This document shows, piece by piece, positions 1 through 8,692 of a stretch of DNA of 50,866 nucleotides. The notes under the pieces were generated by a model. That model was given only the letters and a program-made list of their open reading frames with translations, was not told the origin of the DNA and searched no databases. Position 1 is the first letter of the stretch. The number at the start of each line of letters is the position of its first letter. Both the position numbers and the translations under genes were made by a program. Origin of the DNA: an uncultured Gemmatimonadota bacterium (GTDB lineage Bacteria; Latescibacterota; UBA2968; UBA8231); contig CAITNQ010000450.1 in the NCBI GenBank assembly GCA_903893785.1, forward strand, positions 1 to 50,866. The letters are read 5' to 3'.

Positions 1-279
1 GCGGGCGCCGATCCGCTCGGCCAACTCCAGGCTGCGCTTACAGCGCGCCACTGCGGCCTTGCGGGCCACGATATCCGGCCCCAGAGGGTTGCACCACGCG
101 CCCACCTCGGCGATGACAATGTCGGACTCGATGGCGGCCCGTTGGTACAGGCGCGCCAACTCGGGTGGGTCTTCGATGGAAACCGGGCAATAGGCCGCGC
201 GGTACCCCTTGGCCCGCACGGCGGCAACCCAGGCCGAAGGGCTTCCCGGTTTGCCGAAGATTGGTCCTCCCAGACGCAT
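1..279 (-). CDS. Sugar phosphate isomerase/epimerase, N-terminal part (cut by window edge)
   Basis: The reading frame opens with ATG at 279 behind a good ribosome binding site (AAGGAGATCCAC) and stays open to the window edge, giving 93 residues. The start MRLGGPIFGKP and the later segments KGYRAAYCPV and IESDIVIAEVGAW resemble the N-terminal half of xylose-isomerase-like TIM-barrel proteins, where successive beta-strands carry the active-site residues. Members isomerise or epimerise sugars or sugar phosphates; the substrate cannot be told here. It is the last visible gene of a minus-strand run that also includes a glycosyltransferase, an aminopeptidase and a Gfo/Idh/MocA oxidoreductase, a family that often accompanies such isomerases. 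The metal-binding C-terminal half lies outside the window. Confidence 0.8.
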   Translation of the reverse strand, partial: MRLGGPIFGKPGSPSAWVAAVRAKGYRAAYCPVSIEDPPELARLYQRAAIESDIVIAEVGAWCNPLGPDIVARKAAVARCKRSLELAERIGAR

Positions 280-362
280 GTGGATCTCCTTGTGTGGCGA
301 GCCCTGCCGGGCATTGCCCGGTCGCGGTGAGGCGTTGTGCCCGGGCTTGGCCGCGCCAGGTT

Positions 363-1661
363 TCAGGGCGGTTGACCGACCGCACCCGGCGCGCGGCCGG
401 CTTGGTGATCGGGTGGCCGGCCGGCCAGGGCGAGTTCGTTCGCGAGCAGCTCCCAGTAGGCCGTGGCGGTTCGGTGCCAGGTAAAACGGGCGGCATTGAT
501 CCTGCCGGCCGCCACTCGCGCCTCGCGCTCGGCGGCTGAATTCAGCAGGCGCAGGGCGGCCCTGGCCAAGTCGTCGGCACTGTCGGCGATGAAGTAGGCG
601 GCGCCCTCGCCGGCCACCTCGCGCATCACCGGCAGGTCAGAGCATACTAGCGGGGTGCCAGCCGACTGGGCCTCAAGGATCGGTAACCCGAACCCTTCGT
701 ACAGGCTCGGGAAGACGAACAGGTCCGCTTCCTGCATCAACGCCGGCAGGTCGTCGTCGGCGAACCACCCTGTCTCGATCACCTGACTGCCCAGTCGGCA
801 GCGGGCGATCTGGGCCCGGATGTCTTCGTACCCGGCGCCGGGGTTGCCGGCCAGCACTAGTGACCGCGGAACCGAATCCAGCTGCCGCAGGCGCGCGTAA
901 GCCTCCACGAGCAGGCGTACGTTCTTCTTGCGCTCCAGACGGCCGACGAAGAGTACGTAGCGGCCCTCGATGCCGTACCGACGGCGGGCGGCGGCGCGGG
1001 CTTCGGGTGGACATGGAGCGACGAAACGGTCCGCGGCGATCGTCCAGGGGATTACCTCAATGGGCAGCCGGTTGTTCGGGTACGCGGCGCGAATTTCCTC
1101 GCGGCTGAACTCCGAACAGGTGACCAACCGCGAGGCGCGTCCCATGGCCTGCGCCAGCGACCAGCGGTGGTAGTCCTGCTCGCAGGCACGGTACCGGCCG
1201 CCACTGAACAGGCGCACTACCCCGTCCGCGCCGCGGGCCGCCAGGCCGTTGGGGCCGATGGCCAGCTGGTCGGTTCCGTACAGAGCATCGACGCGCTGGA
1301 AGCCGATGTCGTGAAGAATGGCCACCATGCGCGGGCGCCCTGACCAGGGCAGCAGGTGACTGGGCGACAGCAGCACGGCCGGCGCCTGGCGCCGCAGCGC
1401 CAGCGCCAGACGGATCTGCGGCCAGAGGCGGTTCGATGGCCACCGCAGCACCGCGCTGGACCAGTTGGGCGGCAGTTCCGCCAGCGGGCCCGACAGCGGG
1501 TGGCGCGAATACAGACGCACGGCGACGGTCGATGGGACCAGGTCCTTCAGCGCCTGGATGAGCCCCATGGCCATCTGCCCGACGCCGGTGCGGCGTACCT
1601 GGCTGGCCTGGCTGGCGTCGATGCCCAGCGCCGGGCTCGTGGCACGGGCCGGGTGGCTCAC
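363..1661 (-). CDS. Glycosyltransferase family 4 protein
   Basis: A 432-residue GT-B fold retaining glycosyltransferase of the GT4 (GT1 superfamily) type. The N-terminal domain starts GIDASQASQVRRTGVGQ, the usual glycine-rich acceptor-side loop. The C-terminal domain has FVGRLERKKNVRLLVEAY, the common sugar-nucleotide-side strand and helix, followed by FPSLYEGFGLPILEAQSAG, which holds the E-x7-E motif that contacts the nucleotide sugar. It most likely transfers a hexose such as mannose to a glycan or lipid at the cytoplasmic membrane face, but donor and acceptor are unknown. The GTG start overlaps the stop of the upstream aminopeptidase (GTGA), so translation is probably coupled. No membrane span is evident. 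Confidence 0.9.
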   Translation of the reverse strand: MSHPARATSPALGIDASQASQVRRTGVGQMAMGLIQALKDLVPSTVAVRLYSRHPLSGPLAELPPNWSSAVLRWPSNRLWPQIRLALALRRQAPAVLLSPSHLLPWSGRPRMVAILHDIGFQRVDALYGTDQLAIGPNGLAARGADGVVRLFSGGRYRACEQDYHRWSLAQAMGRASRLVTCSEFSREEIRAAYPNNRLPIEVIPWTIAADRFVAPCPPEARAAARRRYGIEGRYVLFVGRLERKKNVRLLVEAYARLRQLDSVPRSLVLAGNPGAGYEDIRAQIARCRLGSQVIETGWFADDDLPALMQEADLFVFPSLYEGFGLPILEAQSAGTPLVCSDLPVMREVAGEGAAYFIADSADDLARAALRLLNSAAEREARVAAGRINAARFTWHRTATAYWELLANELALAGRPPDHQAGRAPGAVGQPP

Positions 1662-2773
1662 CCGAGGTTCCCGGGGTTCAGCCCGGCCAACTCCGGCAGC
1701 ACGAACTGGCCGTCCTGGCGCACCAGAACGCCGTCGAAGAAGACCTGGCCCCCGCCGTGGGCGGCGTCCTGAAGCAGCACCATGTCCCAGTGGATGGCCG
1801 ACCGGTTGCCGTTGTCGGCTTCTTCGTAGGCCTGGCCAGGGGTAAGGTGCAGGGAGCCCGCAATCTTCTCGTCAAACAGCGTGTCGAGCATGGGCCGCCG
1901 GATACGGGGGTTGAAGCCCAGGGCGAACTCACCGAGGTAACGGGCGCCGGGGTCGCTGTCCAGGATCTCCAGCAACTCCTCCGGGCGGTCAGCGTCGGCG
2001 GCCGCAATGCGGCCGGCCGTGAAGGTCAGCCGGATGTTGCGGAACACGCGGCCCCGGTACAAGGTCGGCGTGTTGAAGCTCACGGTTCCCTCGACGGATT
2101 CGCGCACCGGTGCGGTGAAGCACTCGCCATCAGGTATGTTGCATTCACCGGTGCAGCTGATGGCCGGGATCCCCTCGATGCTGAAGTGGAGATCGGTTCC
2201 CGGCCCGTTCAGGCGCACCTGACGGGTCCGGGTCATCAGCTCGCGCAGCGGTTGGACGGCGCTGGCCATGCGCCCGTAGTCCAGCGTGCAGACGTCGAAG
2301 TAAAAGTCCTCAAAGGCCTCGCTGCTCAGTTGCGCCTGTTGGGCCATCGACGGTGATGGCCACCGCAGCACGACCCAGCGCGTGTGCGGTACGCGGACCT
2401 CGAAGTGCACCGGTTTGAGCCACAGTTCCTCGTAGAGATGCATGGCGGCGCCGGGCACGTCGGACATCTCGGCCACGTTGCGTCCGCCGCGAATGCCCAC
2501 ATAGGCTTGGACCTGCTCCATCTGGAATCGCTCGACCTGCCCGGCTAGTTCCATGGCTTCGCGCTGCCCGGCGCGCAGCAACTCGCGCTGCACGAACGAG
2601 CTCTTCAGCGACACCACGGGCACCGCCCCAACGTCCCGGACGCTGCGGATCACCGCCAACACCATCTCTTCGGGCGTGTCCACCGCCTCGATGAGCACCC
2701 GCTCGCCGGCGGCTAGACGAGTGGAGTGATGTGTCAGTGTACGCGCCAGCTGGTCGAGTCGGGGATCGTGCAT
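1658..2773 (-). CDS. M29-family aminopeptidase
   Basis: A 371-residue metallo-aminopeptidase of the thermophilic aminopeptidase (M29) family, which usually has 360-410 residues. Visible family signatures are NIPDGECFTAPVRESVEG, the segment FALGFNPRIRRPMLDTLFDE with an acidic ligand, GSLHLTPGQAYEEADNG and NRSAIHWDMVLL near the C-terminus, which supply Glu, His and Asp ligands of the two-metal centre. It removes N-terminal residues from peptides in the cytoplasm. I chose ATG 2773, which follows a GAGG element and matches the family N-terminus (HDPRLDQLARTL); the frame extends upstream into low-complexity sequence that looks non-coding. It lies 64 bases after the Gfo/Idh/MocA gene and overlaps the glycosyltransferase by 4 bases. 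Confidence 0.92.
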   Translation of the reverse strand: MHDPRLDQLARTLTHHSTRLAAGERVLIEAVDTPEEMVLAVIRSVRDVGAVPVVSLKSSFVQRELLRAGQREAMELAGQVERFQMEQVQAYVGIRGGRNVAEMSDVPGAAMHLYEELWLKPVHFEVRVPHTRWVVLRWPSPSMAQQAQLSSEAFEDFYFDVCTLDYGRMASAVQPLRELMTRTRQVRLNGPGTDLHFSIEGIPAISCTGECNIPDGECFTAPVRESVEGTVSFNTPTLYRGRVFRNIRLTFTAGRIAAADADRPEELLEILDSDPGARYLGEFALGFNPRIRRPMLDTLFDEKIAGSLHLTPGQAYEEADNGNRSAIHWDMVLLQDAAHGGGQVFFDGVLVRQDGQFVLPELAGLNPGNLG

Positions 2774-2837
2774 GGTGGCCTCAGATGGGGGCCAGGCGCC
2801 GCCGACCCGGCCCGTGGGTGGTGCCGGCGGTAGGTGC

Positions 2838-4013
2838 TCAGCTGAGCTGCCGCACGGCGACGAAGCGGCCGGTCTCCGCGGCCGATTTGGCGGCCAGGCA
2901 GGCATAGACGCTCTGGATGCCGGTTTCGATCGGGGTGCGCGAACGGGTGGCGCCGCGGATCAGCGCCAGGAAATCGCGGGCCAGTTCCAGGTCGCCGCCA
3001 AAGTGACTGGCCCCTTCGCCGGCGCGCTCGGTGGCCGAGAAAGGGGCGTGGTGGCGGACGCGATGCAGCTCGTTGGTGTACCAGTCGAAACTCACTGTCC
3101 CTTGGTAGCCGCTTACCGTGGCCCCGCGCGAGGCCGCGTCGCGACGCGAGTAGAATACCTGCGTGTACACGCCGTGCGCACCGCCGGCGAACTCGATCAG
3201 GGCCGACGAGCAGTCTTCATTGAGGGTCCCTGCCGCCGCCGAACCGCAGTCGGTGCTGAACACGCAGCGGTGGTCGCCGTGGTCCCCCGAGGTGCCGTGG
3301 CGGCGGCGGTTGGCCGGGCTTTCCAGGCAGGCGTCCTGCTCGCGGCACTGGCTGCAGACCAAGCCGGCCTTCTTGCGGCCACCGAACACCTTGCCCACTG
3401 TGCGCATGGCGGCCACGCGCACAATGGGTGCATCCATCAGGTACATGAGGTAGTCGAAGTCGTGGGTGGCCTTCTGCAGGAAGAGGCCCTGGGTGATTCC
3501 CCAGTTGCGGTACTCGGCTTCCCAGTAGATGGTGCCGTACGGGACGTAGTTCACCGCCGTGACATGAATGGGGTCACCGACCGCGCCGCCAGCCAGGTAA
3601 TCCCTGGCCAGAGCGCAGAGCGGTGAGACACGCAGAGGGAAGCTGACGACCACGCGGCACCGGCTCCGGGCGAAGGCCTTCTCCAGCGCCGCGGCCTGGC
3701 GCATGTCGGTCGCTACCGGTTTCTCCAGGAACAGCGGCAGGTCGTAGCCGGCGGCCTGGATCGCGTAGGGTGTGTGCAGGTTGCAGCGCGTACCGATGGC
3801 CAGCGCATCGATCCGACCCTGCTTGACCAACGCGGCCAGATCGGGGTAAAAACGGGCCCCATCGCGGTCGCACGCCGCCAGACGGTTCCGGACTCCGGCT
3901 TCGTCCGGGTCGACGACGCCGACGACGCGAATGTCGGGGTCCAACTGCCGCAGGTTGTGTTCGATCACCCCGTGGATTCGACCGCCGTACCCGATGACGC
4001 CCAGACGGACCAT
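2838..4013 (-). CDS. Gfo/Idh/MocA family oxidoreductase with a cysteine cluster
   Basis: A 391-residue NAD(P)-dependent sugar or inositol dehydrogenase-like protein. The N-terminal Rossmann domain starts MVRLGVIGYGGRIHG, and the family signature EKPVATDMRQ follows at about residues 95-105; its Lys is the usual catalytic one. The C-terminal domain provides the substrate sheet. Between about residues 225 and 275 there is a Cys-rich insertion (CSQCREQDAC, then HRCVFSTDCG) that could bind zinc or an iron-sulfur cluster; this is inference. Start ATG 4013 is chosen because a perfect GGAGGGG element precedes it, although the frame runs on upstream into the 160-base gap and the end of mnmA. The substrate is unknown. 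Confidence 0.9.
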   Translation of the reverse strand: MVRLGVIGYGGRIHGVIEHNLRQLDPDIRVVGVVDPDEAGVRNRLAACDRDGARFYPDLAALVKQGRIDALAIGTRCNLHTPYAIQAAGYDLPLFLEKPVATDMRQAAALEKAFARSRCRVVVSFPLRVSPLCALARDYLAGGAVGDPIHVTAVNYVPYGTIYWEAEYRNWGITQGLFLQKATHDFDYLMYLMDAPIVRVAAMRTVGKVFGGRKKAGLVCSQCREQDACLESPANRRRHGTSGDHGDHRCVFSTDCGSAAAGTLNEDCSSALIEFAGGAHGVYTQVFYSRRDAASRGATVSGYQGTVSFDWYTNELHRVRHHAPFSATERAGEGASHFGGDLELARDFLALIRGATRSRTPIETGIQSVYACLAAKSAAETGRFVAVRQLS

Positions 4014-4174
4014 GGCACCCCTCCTGCAGCCAGCTGCGCCCTGCGGCCGCGGCTGCGGCCTGATCGGGCTCATAGTGCCTGAAAATAGCGCGCCGCGAGG
4101 CGGCTGTCCATGCGGTCTGCCGGGGGTGGCTGGCAGGCGGTTCCGGCCGGTTCGGCCAGCCGGCAGGGCCTCCC

Positions 4175-5230
4175 TCAGTCGCAGATCACGCCGCTCCCCA
4201 GGCAGTAAGGACCGTCGTAGAAGACCGCGTGCTGACCGGCCGCGATGCCGGCGTCGGGCTGGCTCAGAACCACTTCCCATACATCGCCCGCGGCTGGTGT
4301 CAGGCCGCAGGACCACAGCTCGGGCGTATGCCGGAGGCGCACCTGTACCGCCGGCCCCGCGGGCGGACTGTCGATCCAGTGCACGTCATTGACATGGAAA
4401 TCGCGCCGGGCCACCGGGCCGGCCTCGCGCTGGTGGCTGACCCAGAGGACGTTGGCCTCCGGGTCCTTGCGCACGATGAACCAGGGCCCACCGCCCAGTC
4501 CCAGGCCGAAGCGCTGGCCGATGGTGTGGAACCAGTGGCCCCGGTGTTGACCCAGCAGGCGGTCCGAACCGGCCTGGCGAATGGGCCCGCAGCGCTCGCC
4601 GAGGTGGAAGCGGACGAACTCGCGGTAAGGGACCTTGCCCAGGAAGCAGATCCCCTGGCTGTCGGGGCGGTCGTGGTTGCTCAGCCCCAGGCGGGTCGCC
4701 AACTCCCGCACCTCTTCCTTGAGCAGGTGGCCCACCGGGAACTGGGCCTGCCGCAGCTGCTCCTGCGTCAGCCGGGACAGGAAGTAGGTCTGGTCCTTGA
4801 CCGGGTCCAGGCCGCGGCCCAGACGTACCCGACCCGCCCAGGGCTCGACGCGAGCGTAGTGCCCGGTAGCGATGGCGGTTGGCGCGCCCCCCAGATACCG
4901 GGTCAGAGCGCCGAACTTGATCCGCCGGTTGCACCACACGTCCGGAGTGGGCGTGCGCCCGCGCCGCAGTTCGCTCAGGGCGGCCTCGACCACCTGCTCG
5001 CGGTACTCGGTCTGCAGCGGCACCACCTCGAGGGGGACCGCCAGCTGTCGGCACACCGCGCGTGCGTGGCCCAGGTCGGTCTCCCATGGGCAGTCACCCA
5101 GGTAGGCGACCTCGTCCTCAAGCCAAATTTTCAGGTAGATCGCCGCCCGCGGTCGCGGATCCAACCGGCAGAGCAGCGCCAGCGCCACGGCGCTGTCGAC
5201 GCCGCCTGACAGCAGAACCACGGTATCCAC
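4175..5230 (-). CDS. mnmA: tRNA-specific 2-thiouridylase
   Basis: A 351-residue enzyme that thiolates U34 of tRNAs for Lys, Glu and Gln using ATP and persulfide sulfur. Residues 1-15 hold the PP-loop (VLLSGGVDSAVA) that binds ATP. Cys100 in TPDVWCNRRIKFG and Cys195 in DSQGICFLGKVPYREF are the two catalytic cysteines. GHYARV (about 123-128) and KDQTYFLSRL (about 145-154) are further family signatures, followed by the C-terminal beta-barrels. GTG at 5230 is the likely start, with GGAGGGAA nine bases upstream, and it puts the PP-loop at the usual position; the frame extends further upstream without family similarity. Length matches the family. It heads the minus-strand run and is divergent from the VOC gene. 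Confidence 0.96.
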   Translation of the reverse strand: MDTVVLLSGGVDSAVALALLCRLDPRPRAAIYLKIWLEDEVAYLGDCPWETDLGHARAVCRQLAVPLEVVPLQTEYREQVVEAALSELRRGRTPTPDVWCNRRIKFGALTRYLGGAPTAIATGHYARVEPWAGRVRLGRGLDPVKDQTYFLSRLTQEQLRQAQFPVGHLLKEEVRELATRLGLSNHDRPDSQGICFLGKVPYREFVRFHLGERCGPIRQAGSDRLLGQHRGHWFHTIGQRFGLGLGGGPWFIVRKDPEANVLWVSHQREAGPVARRDFHVNDVHWIDSPPAGPAVQVRLRHTPELWSCGLTPAAGDVWEVVLSQPDAGIAAGQHAVFYDGPYCLGSGVICD

Positions 5231-5450
5231 GAGGCGGTTCCCTCCGTCTGGTTCCGGCCGGCTCGCGCCAGGTTCACCGGTCACGCGGGCGGCAAGTGGG
5301 CCTGTTTGCGGGGACCCGCTTCCCCAAAAGCCCTGCGTTTGCCTAATATAGTCGTGTATTGCCCTGCACCGCAGTCGTGCTCCGCGCGGCTGCGGCCGCC
5401 CGGGCGGGTGTCGCCCGTGGTTCGTTTCGTCATCTTCCCAAGGGGGCGCC

Positions 5451-5843
5451 GTGGAACCCAGATTCGAGCACTTTGCCATCAATGTCAGCGATCCGCCGGC
5501 GGTGGCGGCGTGGTATGTGCAGCACCTGGCGATGCAGGTGGTACGTCGGGGCGAAGCCCCGACCCATATGCATTTTCTGGCCGACCGCACGGGCCGAGTC
5601 GTGGTCGAGATTTACTGCAGCGCCGCCGAGCCAGTGCCCGATTACGCCCGCCAGCACCCCCAGACGCTGCACTTCGCGTTTGCCAGCGATGAGCTGGATG
5701 CCGACCGCCAGCGACTGCTGGCGGCGGGTGCCAGCAGCACCGGTGATGTCACGGTCACTGACGCGGGCGATCGCCTGGCGATGCTGCGCGACCCCTGGGG
5801 ACTGGCCTTGCAGCTGTGCCAACGCGTGACGCCGATGGCCTGA
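5451..5843 (+). CDS. VOC (glyoxalase/bleomycin-resistance fold) family protein
   Basis: A 130-residue single vicinal-oxygen-chelate unit. The N-terminal FEHFAINVSDPPAVAAWYVQ and the C-terminal VTDAGDRLAMLRDPWGLALQL are typical halves of the beta-alpha-beta-beta-beta module. His near the start, Glu in VVVEIY and His in TLHFAF could be metal ligands. Family members include isomerases, dioxygenases and binding proteins, so the reaction cannot be named. GTG 5451 is preceded by AAGGGGG. The 220-base gap to mnmA has one AT-rich patch (around 5340-5360) that may contain divergent promoters, but no convincing -35 element was found. Confidence 0.85.
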   Translation: MEPRFEHFAINVSDPPAVAAWYVQHLAMQVVRRGEAPTHMHFLADRTGRVVVEIYCSAAEPVPDYARQHPQTLHFAFASDELDADRQRLLAAGASSTGDVTVTDAGDRLAMLRDPWGLALQLCQRVTPMA

Positions 5844-6024
5844 ACCGCCCTGTCCCCGGTCGTCCGCCGCACCGGTGGCCAACGGCCTGCCGGGCCCGGC
5901 CGGCCGTCGCGCCGGCGTGCGCTGTTGGCGCCGCGCCCGCTGGCGAACCCGACCCGTGACTGCCTGACACCGGCTATCGAAGCCGGTCGCTGGTTGGCGC
6001 GGAAGTGACTCAGGAGGAGTGGCC

Positions 6025-7683
6025 ATGCCCCGGGGTTCCGGATTCGACGTGCGACTGCTCAGCTCGCTCAGCAAGGTGTTCGCCGATCAGGATTTGGCGG
6101 ATCGGTCCGTGCCGCGCGCCTCGTGCCTGCTGGGCGAAGTGTTCTCCTTCCAGGTGGCCTATCGATCGGCGACGCACCGTCGCGGCCTGACGGTACAGGT
6201 GGAAAGCGACCTGCCCCACCCGCCGCTGGTGCGCAGTGTCGGCCTGGCGCCCGCCGAGTTCCTCGGCAGCGCTTTTGACGACAACGTCCTGCGTACCACG
6301 CCGGGGCTGTATCCCGATCCGCTGTTCCCGATCGTCGACGGCGTGGTGGCGCCCCCGGGGCAGTGGCGCAGCCTCTGGTTCACCCTGAACGTGCCGCGCC
6401 GGGCCACGCCAGGTACGCGCCGCTTGGCGGTGCGTCTGCTCGAGGGCGGCGCCGTGCTCGGCGAGGTCGCCCTGGAGCTGGAGATTGTCGGCGTCGTGCT
6501 GCCGCCCCAGAGCCTGATCCACACCAGCTGGTTCCACGTCGACTGCCTGGCGACCCAATACCAAGTCCCGGTCTGGAGCGCGGCCCACTGGGAGTGGGTG
6601 GAGAAGTACCTGGCCCACGCCGTCGACCACGGCATCAACATGGTGTTGACCCCGGTTTTCACCCCGCCGTTGGACACCCGGGTTGGCGGCGAGCGACCCA
6701 CTGCACAGCTGGTGGGGATCACCCGCCGCGGCCGTGGCTTCCAGTTCGACTTCAGTCTGCTCGGCAGGTGGGTCGACATGGCCACACGCTGCGGCGTCCA
6801 GTTCTTCGAGATCAGTCATCTCTTCACCCAGTGGGGCGCCGCCCACTGCCCGAAGATCGTTGTCCGCACGGGGCGTGGCGAAGAGCGCCTCTTCGGTTGG
6901 GAGGACGATGCCGCAGGAACTCAGTACCAGGCCTTCCTGGCGCAGTTCCTGCCCGCGCTGGTCGCCTTCATCCACGAGCGGGGGCTCCGGCGCAAGGTCT
7001 ACTTCCACGTCTCCGATGAACCCAGTCTGGAGCACCTGGAGTCGTTCGCCCGCGCGGCCGGCATCGTTCGCGAGCACCTGACCGAGTTCCCGTTCATCGA
7101 CGCCCTGTCCAGCATCCGTTTCTACGACGAGGGGTTGGTGCCCAATCCCATTCCGGCCCTCGACCATCTGCAGCCCTTCCTCGACCGCGGCATCGAGAAC
7201 CTGTGGACATACTACTGTTGTGGTCAGTGGAGCCAAGTGGCCAACCGTTTCTTCCACTTCCCCTCGGCCCGTAACCGCATTCTGGGGGCGCAACTCTACC
7301 GCCTTGGCCTGGCCGGCTTCCTCCAATGGGGCTACAACTTCTGGTACACGCAGGGCTCCACGCGCGCCATCGATCCGTACCGAGTCACCGATGCAGACCG
7401 GGCTTTCCCGGCCGGGGACGCCTTCCTGGTGTACCCGGGGCCCGACGGCCCGGTCGACTCAATCCGCGGCGAAGTCTTCCGCGAGGCCATTCAAGACCAA
7501 CGGGCTCTCAAGCTGCTCGAGTCACTGCAGGGCCGTGACGCCACGGTCGCCCTGGTGGAAAATGGACTGCCGGGTCCGTTGACCGCGACCGAGTACCCCC
7601 GTGATCCGGAGTGGCTGTTGACCCTGCGGCGACGCGTCAACCGTCGCATCCGCACGCTGACCGACCCGCGCCGGGGGCGCTAG
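6025..7683 (+). CDS. DUF4091-type glycoside hydrolase (GH123-like)
   Basis: A 552-residue protein resembling DUF4091/GH123-like proteins. An N-terminal beta-sandwich (about 1-160, ending HTSWFHVDCLATQY) precedes a TIM-barrel-like part with WVEKYLAHAVDHGINMVLTP, VQFFEISHLFTQWG and FHVSDEPSLEHLE. The adjacent Asp-Glu in SDEP is where GH123 enzymes carry their catalytic pair. The C-terminal third has LWTYYCCGQWSQVANRF and GFLQWGYNFWYTQ, typical of the family. GH123 enzymes remove N-acetylgalactosamine by substrate-assisted catalysis; whether this one does is inference. No signal peptide is seen. ATG 6025 follows AGGAGG at good spacing; GTG 6019 in the same frame overlaps the Shine-Dalgarno and is less likely. 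It looks monocistronic. Confidence 0.85.
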   Translation: MPRGSGFDVRLLSSLSKVFADQDLADRSVPRASCLLGEVFSFQVAYRSATHRRGLTVQVESDLPHPPLVRSVGLAPAEFLGSAFDDNVLRTTPGLYPDPLFPIVDGVVAPPGQWRSLWFTLNVPRRATPGTRRLAVRLLEGGAVLGEVALELEIVGVVLPPQSLIHTSWFHVDCLATQYQVPVWSAAHWEWVEKYLAHAVDHGINMVLTPVFTPPLDTRVGGERPTAQLVGITRRGRGFQFDFSLLGRWVDMATRCGVQFFEISHLFTQWGAAHCPKIVVRTGRGEERLFGWEDDAAGTQYQAFLAQFLPALVAFIHERGLRRKVYFHVSDEPSLEHLESFARAAGIVREHLTEFPFIDALSSIRFYDEGLVPNPIPALDHLQPFLDRGIENLWTYYCCGQWSQVANRFFHFPSARNRILGAQLYRLGLAGFLQWGYNFWYTQGSTRAIDPYRVTDADRAFPAGDAFLVYPGPDGPVDSIRGEVFREAIQDQRALKLLESLQGRDATVALVENGLPGPLTATEYPRDPEWLLTLRRRVNRRIRTLTDPRRGR

Positions 7684-7765
7684 CGGTCGCCGCTGATCGC
7701 GTGACCGGTGCCCCCGTGACCTGGCTTCGAGCGTCGTGGTTGATCACTGCCGGGCCGACGTACCC

Positions 7766-7794
7766 TTGGGAAGTTGGCCGCCGTGGTGTATGCT
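7766..7794 (+). promoter_or_regulatory. Predicted sigma-70-type promoter of the response-regulator gene
   Basis: TTGGGA (7766-7771), a 17-base spacer and TATGCT (7789-7794) lie about 70 bases before the response-regulator start, in the 181-base gap after the DUF4091 gene. The -35 matches four of six consensus bases and the spacing is optimal. This is by eye and unsupported by expression data. Confidence 0.4.
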
Positions 7795-7864
7795 ATGGTG
7801 CAGTGGTACCAACTCGGCTGCGGCGCTCGCGGGCCCCGAGACACCGAACCGGACGGAGGCACGG

Positions 7865-8314
7865 ATGACGCGGGTACTGGTAGCTGACGACGATCGCCGC
7901 GACTGCGAGGCGATGGTCAGGGCGATCCGCCACGGCGTGCCGGGGGCTGAGGTGGTCACGGCTGCCGATGGCTCGCAGGCTCTCGAGGCCCTCCTCGGCC
8001 GCACCTACGCACTGGCCCTGCTGGATCATTGCATGCCCGGGTTGACCGGACTGCAGGCGGTGCGGGCGGCGCGACGGTACGGTGTGGCAACGCCGGTGGT
8101 CCTGGTCAGCGCCTGGGCCACCGCGGCCATGGCACGCGAGGCGACGCGTGCAGGGGTTGCCGACCTGATCGAGAAGCCCTTCGTCCCGCTCGCGCTGGCG
8201 GCCATCGCCCGCGACCTGCTGGCTCGCCCGACGGCCGCTCCAACGGTGCCGGACACCACGGCCCGACGGCGCGTCGCGCGGCCAAGCCGGCCGGTGAGCC
8301 GCAGCCGCGGCTGA
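7865..8314 (+). CDS. Single-domain response regulator
   Basis: A 149-residue receiver protein without a DNA-binding output domain. The acidic pocket is at Asp8-Asp9-Asp10, the phosphoacceptor is Asp54 (LALLDHCMPG), the switch Ser is at 82 (VVLVSAW) and the conserved Lys is 104 (EKPF). The tail after about residue 120 is short, basic and Pro/Arg/Ser-rich and looks disordered. It probably works as a CheY/Spo0F-like phosphate relay or through protein contacts. ATG 7865 follows GGACGGAGGCACGG. A kinase-like protein lies 378 bases downstream on the same strand, suggesting but not proving partnership; that protein lacks the usual phosphoacceptor His. Confidence 0.92.
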   Translation: MTRVLVADDDRRDCEAMVRAIRHGVPGAEVVTAADGSQALEALLGRTYALALLDHCMPGLTGLQAVRAARRYGVATPVVLVSAWATAAMAREATRAGVADLIEKPFVPLALAAIARDLLARPTAAPTVPDTTARRRVARPSRPVSRSRG

Positions 8315-8692
8315 CCGGCTGACGGGGCTGAGCACCGGGGGGCCGTACACCTTGCCCGTGACCCGTGGTGGACGGCGTCCATGGGCCGATCTTCGTCCAT
8401 GCCGCTGCCTCAGGCGATCAGCTGGACTCGTGCGCCGGTACCCCGGCGCCGGGGTTCGCCATCCGGGGCCGACGTGTCGGTCCGCAGCCCAACGCGGGTC
8501 TGCGGCGTGTCCCGGGCCGGCCGACAAGGGCACTGGGGCGAGCGCTGCCGACGGCCCGGAGCAGACCGGCCGCAGTCGGAGGCCATATGGCCCCGAGCCA
8601 CTGCCGCCGTGCCCCGCGCGATCCGCGATCCATGTCGTCGGCAGCACGCCGTTGGTTCCCGCCTTTGCCGGAGTCCCAGGAGCCCGGGCCCC
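8315..8692. other. 378-base gap between response regulator and kinase
   Basis: Open frames run through this stretch on both strands, but their translations are Arg/Pro/Ala-rich, resemble no family and have no ribosome binding site, so I call no gene. The only clear structure is a 16-base perfect palindrome at 8440-8455. The stretch could be a leader of the kinase gene. Confidence 0.5.
8440..8455. repeat. 16-base perfect palindrome (possible operator)
   Basis: ACCCCGGC followed directly by GCCGGGGT forms a perfect inverted repeat without a loop, about 240 bases before the kinase start. Zero spacing suits a dimeric DNA-binding protein better than an RNA hairpin. In sequence this rich in G and C, chance palindromes are common, so the call is weak. 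Confidence 0.3.

Noticed and set aside
5231..5450. Divergent promoters around TAATATAGT (5344-5352)
   Set aside because: An AT-rich patch resembling a -10 exists, but no -35 with reasonable spacing was found on either strand.
8315..8692. Upstream extension of the kinase frame
   Set aside because: The frame continues upstream to 8381, but the residues are unlike any sensor domain and composition is that of non-coding GC-rich DNA.
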